Made by a program: the position numbers and the translations under genes. A DNA stretch of 64,000 nucleotides, taken from NCBI GenBank assembly GCA_964035545.1, contig OZ037766.1:33337773-33401772 (forward strand), written 5' to 3'. Under the pieces are notes generated by a model, which had not been told where the DNA came from, did no database searches, and was given only the letters and a program-made list of their open reading frames with translations. The DNA is from Bugula neritina (taxonomy: Eukaryota; Bryozoa; Gymnolaemata; Cheilostomatida; Bugulidae). Shown one piece after another: positions 21,101 through 34,235 of this stretch (its first letter is position 1; every line of letters starts with the position of its first letter).

Positions 21101-24100
21101 TATTATAATATTTTATATTATATTATATTATGTTATACTATATAATATTATATTATATTATGTTATACTATATAATATTATATTATATTGTTTTATACTA
21201 TATTGTATTATATTATATTGTTTTATACTATATTGTATTATATTGTATTGTTTTATACTATATTGTATTATATTATACTCAACTGAATTTATAGCTGCTT
21301 ATATATAAAGATTTTAAAGGCAGAAACCTGCACTTCAAATTCAAACTTTGACACACTGATTTATACTAAAATGGGTATTTGAATAATTTCATAGACACTT
21401 GATATTTTATTTTCTAAAGCTTTGAAACTGCTAGTGAGAATAAATTGATACTGCAGTTCAGGTAAACTCTGTTTATAAACATGGATTGTATACAAGGCAT
21501 GAGTACAATCACTTCATGTAGACATGTATACAACACTGTAACAATAGCCAACTTCAAACATCATTGTTTATTCATTGTTGATAAATTTGTAATTATCCAA
21601 ACTTTGAAAAGGTTCCGCCAATTAGTAAAGACTCTGGCTGTATATTGGCTGAGCACAAAGCCTTGTGCTGGCAGAGTGGTTATACGTGAGTAAATAGGGG
21701 AATAGTATGACAATTTCCATAAGATGAGCAAAGAATTACGTAAGATCTTAGCTATGCCAGCTACAGTCTACTCTGCTCAATAGACTAGTCAAAAGAAGTT
21801 AATAGAGAGCATTTCTCTAAATTAGAATTCATTTTCCAATAATTAAAGTTTGTGGCTGATCAAAATATATGATATTCAGAGAATGCAATACCACTGGCCG
21901 CTGACAGGTTGCTGGCAGGTTGTTAGACGCTCACTAAAAAGATACCTTTGTATAGGTTTTTTTTCCCCTTTCCTTACAGCCTGACGTTTGTTTAGAGAGC
22001 TAAACGTGCACTCAACTATAAATATTTAAATTGATTTGACTGATGATGTAATCATACATAATTTCACTCAAACTCTTAATGGACAGACAGACAGACAGAC
22101 AGACAAAATACCAGCTTGTAATACTTTTAGGATATATGTGTTATATACGAATATATATATAGCGTAATAATGTAGACCACTAATAATATAATATTTCATA
22201 TTAAATCATTAACCATCAAAACCAGCTACACAGCACTACTATATTTATGTTCATGTTCTGCAAATAGTCATGTATACAATTTGTTTTTGACTTTCATGTA
22301 TTTCCGTCATGAATAACAGATGTAAGGAAAATATACCTATTGAAGATACGCAATGCCTCCATTCCACAAGTGCCCCACTTACACTCTGATAAGCTTCAAA
22401 GACAAATGAATACACACGTTATTTAAACAGTTCTGCCGGCACTTTAAAACCTGATAAACTAAACAGTAATTTTCGTGAGAATTTTCTGTCAAGTTTTCTT
22501 ATCAATTGCGTTTATGTTTAGTTCCTTGAAAAAAAACAAAGAATTCAATGATTTCGGGATTATACAGTGGAAATAAATGAAACCATTATTAAGGCATATT
22601 ATTGAGGTTTGAGATGAGAAAAAAATTCTAGTTCAAGTCAATTAAACATTCAGAGACTTTGAAATCTCTGCCGAAAAAAAGTTCTCTTCAATGAGAAATA
22701 ATATTGGAAGAGGATCCAAAAAGTAAAAAGGTTCTATAAATAGTGATTATTACATACAGCTTCAAATTATATATAACATGTTATAGCTAATAATATATTG
22801 TATATTTCATAATATATATAATATATAACATGTTATAGCTAATAACATATTGTATATTTCATAATATATATAATATATAACATGTTATAGCTAATAACAT
22901 ATTGTATATTTCATAATATATATAATATATCTATTGCACGCAGTTCTCTCACCATTAAGTTCTGTGCTATTTAATCCACACTCGCCTACTTTGAAGGGAA
23001 GATACAGTTTGAGGTGCAATTTTGAGAATTCACACTTAAATATGCAGCTTGATGGTGGCAATAAAATAATACGGGCAATAAATTAGACCGATAATCACAT
23101 CATTTTGACTTGTAGCTACCTATTGCTGCGTACAATAAACAAGCATTTTATTGTGCTAAACAGTCTTGGTATATACACAGATTTACCCATTTTATTGGGC
23201 ACTTGAAATGAAAAGTTGTTCAACTGCATAATTAACCGTTTTTATTGGGTTTCGGGAATTACCTTGTTTGAATTTTTGTATCCATATCATAAAATGGGAA
23301 CAGGAATAATGCAACTTTTTATCAACTTGTCAGAATTTTCTAAAATGATTCAAATATATGAACATATACTTTTAAAAATTATGATATAATTGTTATTTAA
23401 TTTTTTGATTTCTATTCTTCGTCTCTACTTTTTGAAAAAAATTTTCAAATAAATAAAATAATAGATATATTACTTTTCATGAGTACAACATGCAGCATAC
23501 TCGAAGAACTACAGGTGAGCCCCTAACAGCCACCCTTTTCCTCCCCCCTAATATATATATAATACTTACAGTTATTAACATAATATATATAATATTTATA
23601 GTTACTTTCATATTATATATAATAGTTACAGTTATTAACATAATATATATAATACTTACAGTTATTATGATATTATATATAATACTTACATCTATTAACA
23701 TATATTATATCTAATACTTACAGTTAATAACATATATTATATATAATACTTACAGTTAATAACATATATTATATATAATACTTACAGTTAATAACATATA
23801 TTATATATAATACTTACAGGTAATAACATATATTATATATATATAATACTCACAGTTATTATTCAGGCTGCTGTTGATCCAGCCAGAGTAGTTTTGACTT
23901 TGCTGCCTCTCTTTCAACATCTCGTCTTCCATGTTATGCTGATGAGTCGTGACCCCTTGACTTCCTGTGGCCATGATGGCGCAGGGCGAGTAGTGAGTTG
24001 CCGGATGACCTTGACTAATGAGGTCATTCTGCGGATGAGTCGGGAAGTAACCCGGATGTTTGTACACAATGTCAGCTGACTCGATGTTAGTTTGATACGG

Positions 24101-24349
24101 CAGCGTATTACTCCAGCCAGAATGGGGGTAGTGAGGAGTGACTGAGTCATCTTTCCCTGACGTCTGCTGCCAGTAAGTTCGGTTATAGTGCTGCTCGTAG
24201 TATCCCGTAGAAGATGTGTCCACCTGAGCAGCTGTCTGGTAGGTGGGGGGTGCGTAGGTCTGAGAGACGCTGTACATGGCTGACGTAGCGTTCCTTGTGT
24301 ACATGCCTGCTGTCTCGTAGTCTATGACTTGCCCCTCGTAGTGCACCAT
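18165..24349 (-). CDS. cdx: Cdx/caudal homeodomain transcription factor
   Basis: This ParaHox DNA-binding regulator specifies posterior and gut fates. Three exons join in frame to 278 residues: 23854-24349, 19965-20110, 18165-18359. The homeodomain is residues 171-230, beginning [20 protein letters not shown] and containing [13 protein letters not shown]. It has glutamine at position 50 and an intron between positions 44 and 45, the place usual for Cdx genes. The N-terminus starts MVHYEG and is rich in Tyr, Thr and Gln. NYSGWIN at about 154-160 is a degenerate Trp-containing hexapeptide upstream of the homeodomain. The tail is Ser/Thr-rich. The start is the first true ATG; an upstream in-frame TTG at 24394 was not used. 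A TATA box lies about 160 bases upstream. Neither Gsx nor Xlox is present, so linkage to a ParaHox cluster is not shown. Confidence 0.97.
18470..19160. repeat. ~32-bp array, Cdx intron 2
   Basis: About 22 units built on gggttggtatcaggagcgta and tagtatagatgag. Units with gtg in place of gcg, or with an added atag, recur in ordered blocks. Confidence 0.95.
20879..21038 (-). mobile_element. tRNA-derived SINE in Cdx intron 1
   Basis: Read on the minus strand, the head from 21038 looks like a decayed tRNA-Thr(AGT). A box-A-like stretch lies at 21017-21028, CTAGTAA fills the anticodon-loop position, and a good box B (GGTTCGGACCC) lies at 20973-20983. A body of about 70 bases includes aggagcatccagtcataa, resembling the central domain of Meta-type SINEs (recalled, not aligned). 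An A-rich tail is the T-run at 20879-20888. The anticodon stem pairs badly, so it is not a working tRNA. No target duplication was found. Confidence 0.8.
21040..21285. repeat. TATAT/TATTA microsatellite, Cdx intron 1
   Basis: Runs of tatta give way to a longer unit with ttgttttatactatat. It begins immediately beside the 5' end of the SINE. Confidence 0.9.
22765..22935. repeat. ~52-bp tandem triplication, Cdx intron 1
   Basis: Three copies contain ataacatgttatagctaata and tattgtatatttcataatat. A short (gaca)n lies at about 22080-22106. Confidence 0.9.
23552..23860 (-). repeat. ~30-bp array carrying the Cdx exon 1 donor
   Basis: About ten units. On the minus strand each contains taataactgtaagtatta. 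The true exon edge reads AATAATAACT|gtgagtatta, so exon bases plus the donor are copied in every unit with gtaagt for gtgagt. Confidence 0.9.
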
Positions 24350-24506
24350 GCTATGTATGATGTGAAGCACTCTTGCTACGTACTTCCACTTCAACTCGTC
24401 TGCAAACCCTCACTGATATCTTCACCAGTATTTATTTGAAAGCAATAAAACAAGCTGGTAAGTCCAGGTAGCGTGTATTGTGAATGGAGGCCGTGTGTGG
24501 GGCAAC

Positions 24507-24516
24507 CCTTTTTATA
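24507..24516 (-). promoter_or_regulatory. cdx: TATA box of Cdx
   Basis: TATAAAAAGG on the minus strand lies 158 bases upstream of the Cdx ATG. It would place the transcript start near 24480 and give a 5'UTR of about 130 bases. Confidence 0.6.
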
Positions 24517-24999
24517 ACTCATCACTGGCTATCGGCGGGTGAGTTTCTGGTGCCAGGGTGACTGTTAGTTAGACCAGAGTGCAGCAATGTATGTTGTAAG
24601 AGTGTCTGGAACATACACCGCCCCTTACTTTATTGCTATTGACATGCATTAGCTAGCTATTTCACTCTACACTCAACGCGCATGTATGTATATTCACAAA
24701 TATGTATATCCACATGTATGTATATTCACAGATGATAAAGATCAAAGAAATACTCAACTAATATCTACGCTGCTCTTGCTTTTGTTTACTTTTAAATGAC
24801 ACATCTAATTTCAATATAGCCTGGGGTCTTATGCTATTCACTAGGTCTAACTTAGGTTGGTTATTAAAGGGTATCAATATCATGATAGCCTTACGCTGAG
24901 TGTAAATGATACACATGCACACTCATTGTTCCAATTATTAGATTATGTCAGAGTTTGCCAACAGAAGTTGTTAGGTCAATCCATTTCTATAATTTACAC

Positions 25000-25270
25000 T
25001 AATCTATACTATACTCTATACTCTATACTATACTCTATACCTCTATACTCTATACTATATGCTATATACTATACTATACTCTATACTCTATAGTATATAC
25101 TCTATACTCTATACTATACTCTATACTATACTATACTATATACTATACTATATACTCTATACTATACTACACTCTATACTCTACATTCTACACTATATAC
25201 TATATACTATACTCTATACTATATTACACTATATACTTTACACTCTACACTATATACTATATACTATGCT
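25000..25270. repeat. tatact/ctatac microsatellite
   Basis: Irregular repeats of ctatactatactctatac. Tyr/Ile/Leu-rich frames across it are artefacts. Confidence 0.9.
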
Positions 25271-26402
25271 TTCAGCTCAGATAAATTAACTAGTTTTGAT
25301 GAAGCCATAGTATATTTTAACCTCATAAGTTGACAAAATTAATAAAATTTGGTTTCTTTGCTGAAAGTATAGCCCAGTACTTGATTAAAGTGTTTCTCAA
25401 AGCTGCTTATATTGTTGCTCTTTCTATTAATAGACCAAGATATTGCTACTATAGAGTGCTACCTATCTTTATCAAAATATCCATTATTTGTTTATGATGC
25501 TCATAAAAATGTTACCTCTACTTTAGCTCCTGCACTATGTTATAATTCACAATTAAGTATGTTCTAATTATTCACCATGGAAATGTTTTTAATTTGTAGC
25601 AGTTGTTTAGTTTTCTCATGTTACTAGAATTTCTACACAGGTTATGAGACTTGAAAGAGTGTATCACTTCCTTCTTAACAACTTATTATACCTACCCAAA
25701 CTTGTTACATAACAGTTATCATACTTTTGATACTTCTTAGTGATTCACACAATTGCCAACTTGTCATCAACTTGACACTATAGGGATACTGTTTGGTGTA
25801 TAAACAGCTCAGAATAAGACCAAGTTTTTCTGAAGCACAACTTTTGTTCAAAAATTTCACACGCTCAGTCATATCTTCTCGTGCAGACAGTCATCCTAGC
25901 CTAGACTAGAGACCTGTCCCAAGTGTGTATGGCAGTTGTGGAGACTTGAAAGAGCCCACCTCAAGGCGGAGTCCTTAGGAGGTGCTGAGGCTATGTTGAA
26001 ACAGACAGTAATAAAGCCATAATTGTGCAACAGTATATAAGAGAAGGAACATGATATGCCTTGCAGTCTTGATAGCGGGATATGGTGATGCGTCTATGCG
26101 CCGTCTTGTATCTACTACCTTTAGTCACTAGACACGTGTATATCTATTTCAAAGTTAAATTTTTAAAGATTCACTAAATGAATTAAATTTCAATGATCTG
26201 ATGAATTTGAGGCTTGTGTGAATTTATCTCATATAGCCTTGGAGATATTTTTAGAATAAATGCAAAGACAATAGTAATAATAGCTGTGAATTTGTAAAGC
26301 ATTTGCTGTGACTATACACAAATATATGACGCTTGAGAAAACTAAGAGCTATGAGTAATTGAAAGGAGCTGTTAAACCTCTTTTATACACACACTCACAC
26401 AC

Positions 26403-26800
<398 letters not shown>

Positions 26801-27325
26801 TCTACCCATTATCTCTCTCATTTCTTCAAGCTCCCTTTTCAATCTCTGTAAGGTAATTACTTTTATTGTTGTTCAAAATAAACAGTATAAAAGATTTCTG
26901 TTAAATTGAGTTGTCTACACTTGAAAAATAAAATATCATCAACAAATAATATTTTGTATATAACACTTGATGTCTATGATCATTTAGAAAATTTAATATT
27001 AATATTGACTATTTATTGCAAATGAGTTAAAACAAAGTGAGAAACATTTTACAAAATATAGATAATAATACCTCAACTTTATCATCTCCGTTTCTGGTAG
27101 TTGGTTTGATAATAATGCCATTGCCATGGCTACATTAACCATAGTAACAGAGTAATCTATCCTGTACAGGCGAATCACCACAACACATTTTTAGCTTTTT
27201 ACTCACAAAGGTTTACTGCTGCCAAATTCAAACCTCCCCCTTCCCCCTCCCCTCCCCCAGAACCATTTTGCTTTTATCCATCACAGTTAGCCAAATGAGG
27301 TAGCTTTTAGTTAACTTTTAGCTGA

Positions 27326-27770
27326 CTACAATGTATTAGGTAACTAGTAGGTAACTAGTAGGTAACTAGTAGGTAGCTAGAAGGTAGCTGGTAGGTAGGT
27401 GGTAGGTAACTAGTAGGTAACTATTAGGTAGCTGGTGGGTAACTAGTAGGTAAATAGTAGGTAACTAGTAGGTAGCTGGTAGGTAACTGATAGGTAACTA
27501 GTAGGTAACTATTAGGTAGCTGGTGGGTAACTAGTAGGTAAATAGTAGGTAACTAGTAGGTAGCTGGTAGGTAACTGGTAGGTAACTAGTAGGTAGCTGG
27601 TAGGTAACTAGTAGGTAACTAGTAGGTAACTAGTAGGTAGCTGGTAGGTAGCTGGTAGGTAGCTAGTAGGTAACTAGTAGGTAGCTGGTAGGTAGCTGGT
27701 AGGTAACTGGTAGGTAGCTGGTAGGTAACTGGTAGGTAGCTGGTAGGTAACTGGTAGGTAGCTGGCATAA
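27326..27770. repeat. 11-bp minisatellite (gtaggtaacta)
   Basis: About 40 units of gtaggtaacta or gtaggtagctg. Each contains ggtaa or ggtag, close in style to the GPCR intron 3 array at 43041. Confidence 0.93.
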
Positions 27771-27937
27771 TTATGAATACAAGAGAAGATGAGTTACCCT
27801 CCCTTACCAAACTAGTTGTTTACATAGAAGTTATCTTTTCATGTCAAATTGTTGAACTCAGTTAATGCTTGCAGTTTTAAACTTGCTGCTTGCACTGCAT
27901 TGAGTCATAATACAGTTCGTCAGTACTACAGTGTTAT

Positions 27938-28320
27938 ATTAGTATCATAGCATTATATTACATACCATTAGTATCATAGCATTATATTACATACCATTAG
28001 TATCATAGCATTATATTACATACCATTAGTATCATAGCATTATATTACATACCATTAGTATCATAGCATTATATTACATACCATTAGTATCATAGCATTA
28101 TATTACATACCATTAGTATCATAGCATTATATTACATACCATTAGTATCATAGCATTATATTACATACCATTAGTATCATAGCATTATATTACATACCAT
28201 TAGTATCATAGCATTATATTACATACCATTAGTATCATAGCATTATATTACATACCATTAGTATCATAGCATTATATTACATACCATTAGTATCATAGCA
28301 TTATATTATATATCATTAGT
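27938..28320. repeat. 29-bp minisatellite
   Basis: About 13 nearly identical copies containing attagtatcatagcattata followed by ttacatacc. Confidence 0.97.
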
Positions 28321-28534
28321 ATATATTATAGAATGTACAGTAGAAGATGATGCAGGTTGTGGGTATATCACAAAATCTCAACTGCTGCTGCAATTCAGAA
28401 GGTGAGCTACTCCGGGTGTTGATCTCACTGAAGTGTAATTATTGCGTAACTACTGGGCGTTTTGATATTACATTGTAATCTAATAAACGGCAAACTTCTT
28501 ATAAAGTGTATAAAATAGTTTCAGCAGTAAACTC

Positions 28535-28660
28535 GTGAGAATACAGTTTCACTTTACAGTTACTCGTGACAATACAGTTTCACTTTACAGTTACTCGTGA
28601 CAATACAGTTTCACTTTACAGTTACTCGTGACAATACAGTTTCACTTTACAGTTACTCTT
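28535..28660. repeat. 31-bp array in the Ig receptor A 3' flank
   Basis: Four copies containing actcgtgacaatacagtttc, ending 15 bases before the receptor A stop codon on the plus-strand map. They lie in its probable 3'UTR. Confidence 0.93.
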
Positions 28661-28674
28661 ACATCTATAAAAGC

Positions 28675-31600
28675 TCATTTAATTGACTCGTAGATGTGAC
28701 TGTCTCGACTTTCTAGCGATAAGTCTACAGGTTTCAGTTCAGCTAGTCGTGGTTCCTGCCTCTTGTCTTCACTGATATTGTTGGCTGGCAGTAAATAGTC
28801 CTCTTCTCCGTCTATGGTTTCTAGACTACTTCGTGCACCTGGCCCTCCATGCCCTCCATGCCCTCCATGCTCTCCCTGCTCTACCTGCTCCTGCTGTCTG
28901 TTAGATGGTGGAAGATTTATTTCTGTTTCAGTTTTACTCTTTGTTATGATATCGTCCTTTATAGTAGAGTCTTCATTTTGTGGTTTAATATTCTTTATAA
29001 TGTTTTTATCTTTAAAAAGCTTTTTGTCAGGTTTCTGCTTAGTATTTGAGTGAAAGGGCCCTGGCACATAAATGTTAGTAGCTGCACTACCTGGTTCACC
29101 TGCATTACTAGGTTTACCTGCATTACTAGGTTTACCTGCATTACTAGGTTTACCTGCATTACTAGGTTTACCTGCATTACCAGGTTCACCTGCGTTACCA
29201 GCATCTTCATCAGATGTGGACGCAGACGGCAAGGAGTGGATGTCACTGCCTAAGGACTTAGGGGGTACACCAGGTGGAGTGCCCCTCTGAGGTTGTAGAT
29301 AGTTTTCTACTGGCTTCTCATTCTCATAGCACAAATCCGGCTCTGAATCTGAGTCAGAGTCGAATATCCGCAGATCCAGGTGAGAGTTGTGGTCTGCCAG
29401 GTTTTCCGGGGGATTCACATACACGGCAACCAATCCCTGGTCCTCGTCATCTTGTGAAGCTTTGTCAGTTGTGGCTTCTGGCATCGGGTTCATGACCAGG
29501 TAGTCGTGTGCTGCTTCTGCTCCTTGAGGAAACACTTTGGTGTAGCCATCTTGATCTTGATCTAGTAAGTAAATATGAGTCCATGAGTCACTGTGAGTCA
29601 CTGTAAGTTACTGTGAGTCACTGTGAGTCACTATGAGTCACTGTGAGTCACTGCGAGTCACTATGAGTCACTGCGAGTACCGTACATGTTTGCAGGTATT
29701 AGCTGGATTCAGTAACATCTAAGTTAGTAGAATCTATAACTCAGCACCATCGGCCTTGTATAGTAATATAGTAATATAATAATATAGTAATACAGTACTA
29801 CAGTAATATAGTATTATAGTAATATAGTAATACAGTAATACAGTAACACAATAATACAGTAATACAGTAATACAGTAATATAGTAATATAGTAATATAGT
29901 AATATAGTAATACAGTACTACAGTAATATAGTAATATAGTAATATAGGAATAGTGAGATATATACTATATACACTACTATATAATAATAGAGTAGTAATT
30001 GTGAATTAGTACGCACCTCGTTTCCTCCTTTTGCATTTTATGCAAAAGACAACCAAACCCAAAACAATTCCTAGCACAACTAGCACAGGCACAACTATAA
30101 GTGCAACTAATTCTGATGTGGTGAGACCGACCCATGTGATGAGCCAGGTGAAAGAGACCTCTTTACCTGCAAATGTTTAATAAAACGAAAATCATGCACC
30201 TGAGTACATTATTACATGAGAGCATATCAGATATAATACATAGTAGCTATGTACACTCTACAGAAACTAAACACAAAACATAGAGTAATATAATATAATA
30301 TACTGAGTGATGTAATATATTATACTGAGTAATATAATATAATATACTGAGTTATATAATATAATATACTGAGTAATATAATATAATATACTGAGTTATA
30401 TTATATAATATACTGAGTAATATAATATAATATACTGAGTTATATAATATAATATACTGAGTAATATAATATAATATACTGAGTAATATAATATAATATA
30501 CTGAGTTATATTATATAATATACTGAGTAATATAATATAATATACTGAGTTATATAATATAATATACTGAGTTATATAATATAATATACTGAGTAATGTA
30601 ATATATTATACTGAGTTAGTAGTGGTACGCGTCTCGCACTCACCAACACCGTTGTTAGCAATACAAGAGACGTTCACAATAACTTGCTGCCCTATAAACT
30701 TCACAATCTGGGTGTCTGAGGTACCAATGCGTGCTTCATCTCCTATAAATTTCCAGCTGAAGTTCTGGGGTGAAGGTCGACCAATTATGTGCTCCGAGCA
30801 TACCAAGCTGTGTTTCTTATATCTCTGTAGCTTCTCATGAACCTCTGGTTCATTCACTAGGTCAAGGTCTGGGAATATGAACAGAAATAAAATAAAACAA
30901 CCAGAATCATCTCACATCTAATCTGTAGTAAAACACACAAATGATGACAAAGCCTGCAGAAATAGTATTTTCCTTAATTTTATATATTTTACTTTTAGCA
31001 TCAAACATGCGATTCAAATAGTAAAACAAGTGGGGCATCCGTGAAGCCTTCCCTGCAGTTGCATAGGTGAAAGTTGAAAGAAACCGACTTACAGCTAGGG
31101 AAGACCTTTCTATTCAAGTAAGTATTTCCTCCTTTCCAAGTAGAATGTACAGTGTCTTCACACGATAGCATAACTCCTTCTCTGTTCGCTTTCTCCAGTG
31201 TAAAACTTGGATTTACTTCCTTTCCATTGACCTCTACAGAATATATGATATCTCAGTGCTATATACTCTCTACACTCACTGTATATACTCTCTACACTCA
31301 CTGTATATACTCTCTACACTCACTGTATATACTCTCTACACTCACTGTATATACTCTCTACACTCACTGTATATACTCTCTACACTCACTGTATATACTC
31401 TCTACACTCACTGTATATACTCTCTACACTCACTGTATATACTCTCTACACTCACTGTATATACTCTCTACACTCACTGTATATACTCTCTACACTCACT
31501 GTATATACTCTCTACACTCACTGTATATACTCTCTACACTCACTGTATATACTCTCTACACTCACTGTATATACTCTCTACACTCACTGTATATACTCTC

Positions 31601-32895
31601 TACACTCACTGTATATACTCTCTACACTCACTGTATATACTCTCTACACTCACTGTATATACTCTCTACACTCACTGTATATACTCTCTACACTCACTGT
31701 ATATACTCTCTACACTCACTGTATATACTCTCTACACTCACTGTATATACTCTCTACACTCACTGTATATACTCTCTACACTCACTGTATATACTCTCTA
31801 CACTCACTGTATATACTCTCTGCACTCACTGTATATGTATTTAGACTCAGGGTCAGAAGCCTCAGACTGGCAGCTAAAGTTCAATTCTCTCCCTTCTTCA
31901 ACTTGTGAAGGATTCAACAGCATTGTGAGATTGGCTGGAGCAACTGAAAGGAGAGCAGACACATGTTGTGTGCATTTACCTCACCCCCTTTCTCTTAAAT
32001 ATACGTATAGTACATAGTAAAGCATAAGTATAGTATATAGTATAGTATATAGTATAGTATATAGTATAGCATATAGTATAGCATATAGCATAGTATATAG
32101 CATATAGTATAGCATATAGTATAGCATATAGCATAGTATAGTATAGTATATAGTCTATAGTATAACATAAAGTATAGTATATAGCATATAGTATAGCATA
32201 TAGTATAGCATACAGTATAGTATAGTGTAGTATAGTATAGCATGCAGTATAACATATAGTATAGTATATAGTATATAGTATAGTATAGTATAGCATGCAG
32301 TATAGCATGTAGTATAGCATATAGTATAACATATAGTATAGTATATAGCATAGTATAGCATATAGTATAGCATGTAGTATAGCATGTAGTGTAGCATAGT
32401 ATAGCATAGTATAGCATAGTATAGCATACCTCTTAAACCACCATCTTCCAGATCTGTGTCCTCAGAGTAGTAATGAACTCCGACACTGTCATTGGCAGAG
32501 CATGTGAACTTTCCAGCAGCTGACCTGTTTGTGATTTTTATTATTGTGGAGTAGACAAAGCCCTGAGTCCTACCAACAGAGGCGCAGTCTGAGGGCGGTG
32601 TAGGGGCAGTATCAACTATACCCGCTTCAGTTTTACCAAGGGTTGAGGGGATGGGGTACCAGAAGCTGTTGTTCAAGTAGCACCCCGTCTCGAAAACACC
32701 ACCATTCTTCTCGGAGAACTGGAAGGCAACCTCTGTTATCCCTGAGAGTTGAGTGAAGTCGCACGAGAAAGTTATGTTGGTGTGGAGGTAGAAGTTCTTG
32801 TCTCCCAGACTAGTGTAGGTGAGGGAAGGTTGGATTTTACTCTCAGTCACTATAATTATGGACAGCCAAAATATTCCAGTTAAATGTGTCCTCAT
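28675..32895 (-). CDS. Ig-superfamily receptor A with tyrosine-rich cytoplasmic tail
   Basis: No named orthologue was recognised. Six exons join in frame to 660 residues: 32430-32895, 31830-31943, 31093-31233, 30644-30868, 30017-30166, 28675-29561. Every intron is phase 1, as is typical of shuffled Ig exons. A signal peptide (about 1-19) precedes domain 1, whose cysteines C45, C72, C104 and C132 match the spacing in neighbour gene B. Exons 2-3 form a short Ig-like domain (C180, C218). Exon 4 is a clearer Ig domain (C264, W279, C309). A transmembrane helix lies at about 335-358, followed by KCKRRKR. The 300-residue tail has eight tyrosines in signalling-type contexts: YTKV, YLVM, YVNP, YENE, YLQP, YVPG, YLLP, YESI. 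It also has a coded repeat of NAGKPS. It is probably a phosphotyrosine-signalling cell-surface receptor for adhesion, immunity or self-recognition; the ligand is unknown. Confidence 0.85.
29090..29205 (-). repeat. 18-bp coding minisatellite in Ig receptor A
   Basis: About six copies of aggtttacctgcattact encode tandem NAGKPS/NAGEPG in the cytoplasmic tail. The 18-bp period keeps the frame, so copy number can vary without breaking the protein. Confidence 0.9.
29755..29955. repeat. gtaatata/gtaataca array, Ig receptor A intron 5
   Basis: An 8-bp unit in about 24 copies. Next to exon 6, 29575-29675 holds repeats of gagtcactgt. Confidence 0.9.
30283..30615. repeat. ~22-bp array, Ig receptor A intron 4
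   Basis: About 15 copies of taatataatataatatactg with gag at the joint. Confidence 0.93.
31258..31845 (-). repeat. 20-bp donor-carrying array, Ig receptor A intron 2
   Basis: About 29 nearly perfect copies. On the minus strand the unit is cagtgagtgtagagagtata. The exon 2 edge reads TACATATACA|gtgagtgcagagag, so the donor and about seven exon bases are repeated throughout the intron. Confidence 0.95.
32010..32428 (-). repeat. TATAGCATA-type array, Ig receptor A intron 1
   Basis: Irregular units of tatagtatagcata. On the minus strand it begins at the exon 1 donor (gtatgctatactatgctata). Confidence 0.9.
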
Positions 32896-33267
32896 TCTAA
32901 AACATAAATTAAATAAAACACTTGTATTAAGGCACTGCTTGTTTACAGTAAGTGACTATATATATACTATATACAGTTGGCTTACTTACAGTAAGTGACT
33001 ATATACATACAATAATATAGCTTACTTACTTACTTACATTATAATATACTAATTTTCATGATGCTGTTTTAAGTGTTGATATATAAATAGTATATTCCTA
33101 TATTCTTATTATAATGCCCTGCATTTACAATGTTCAAGTATATAGCATATGTTATTTCACATCTATTTCACTATTACGTTGCAAAAGAATTTGATATAAA
33201 AGTAGATGTAAGCTGAATAGGCTTCTGGCATATTTTATTGTAATGCATGATTTATGGAAGTTCTATA

Positions 33268-33925
33268 AATAATACCAATACACTGTAGCTACACAGTATT
33301 AACAATACACTACACTGTAGCTACACAGTATTAACAATACACTACACTGTAGCTACACAGTATTAACAATACACTACACTGTAGCTACACAGTATTAACA
33401 ATACACAACACTGTAGCTACACAGTATTAACAATATACTACACTGTAGCTACACAGTATTAACAATACACAACACTGTAGCTACACAGTACTAACAATAC
33501 ACAACACTGTAGCTACACAGTATTAACAATACACTTCACTGTAGCTACACCGTATTAACAATACACTACACTGTAGCTACACAGTATTAACAATACACTA
33601 CACTGTAGCTACACAGTATTAACAATACACTACACTGTAGCTACACAGTATTAACAATACACTACACTGTAGCTACACAGTATTAACAATACACTACACT
33701 GTAGCTACACAGTATTAACAATACACTACACTGTAGCTACACAGTATTAACAATACACTACACTGTAGCTACACAGTATTAACAATACACTACACTGTAG
33801 CTACACAGTATTAACAATACACTACACTGTAGCTACACAGTATTAACAATACAATACACTGTAGCTACACAGTATTAACAATACACTACACTGTAGCTAC
33901 ACAGTATTAACAATACAATACACTA
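33268..33925. repeat. 29-bp minisatellite between the Ig genes
   Basis: About 23 copies containing cactgtagctacacagtatt and aacaataca. Confidence 0.97.
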
Positions 33926-34235
33926 CACAGATCAGTCATCAAAACTCCTCCGACTATTTGACCTTCTATCAAGGAAGGGGCTAGTCACCATCAAGGAAAT
34001 TAGTTTAAGATGTTTAGCTACTCCTTTCACAGTGAAATGTAAAACGTTATACAATAACTTTCTGTTGGTATTAGATTTCCATTCATGTTAAGTATTCTAC
34101 CATAATGTACATGTGACTAGCATCAAGAGCTTCTAGAGTGAGGGCTCCATTATCAGTGTACTGAGTTGAGTTACAGTATATACTCCCTCAAACCAACATC
34201 ATTATGTGAGTCAAAGACTTGAATAGAACCAGTAG

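Noticed and set aside
21481-21693. 70-codon frame within Cdx intron 1
   Set aside because: It has no recognisable domain and lies in AT-rich intronic sequence.
24350-24394. Upstream extension of Cdx by 15 residues
   Set aside because: It starts at TTG; the MVHYEG start at 24349 fits Cdx N-termini.
33268-33925. CRISPR-like array
   Set aside because: Units are directly contiguous without unique spacers, in an animal genome; it is a minisatellite.
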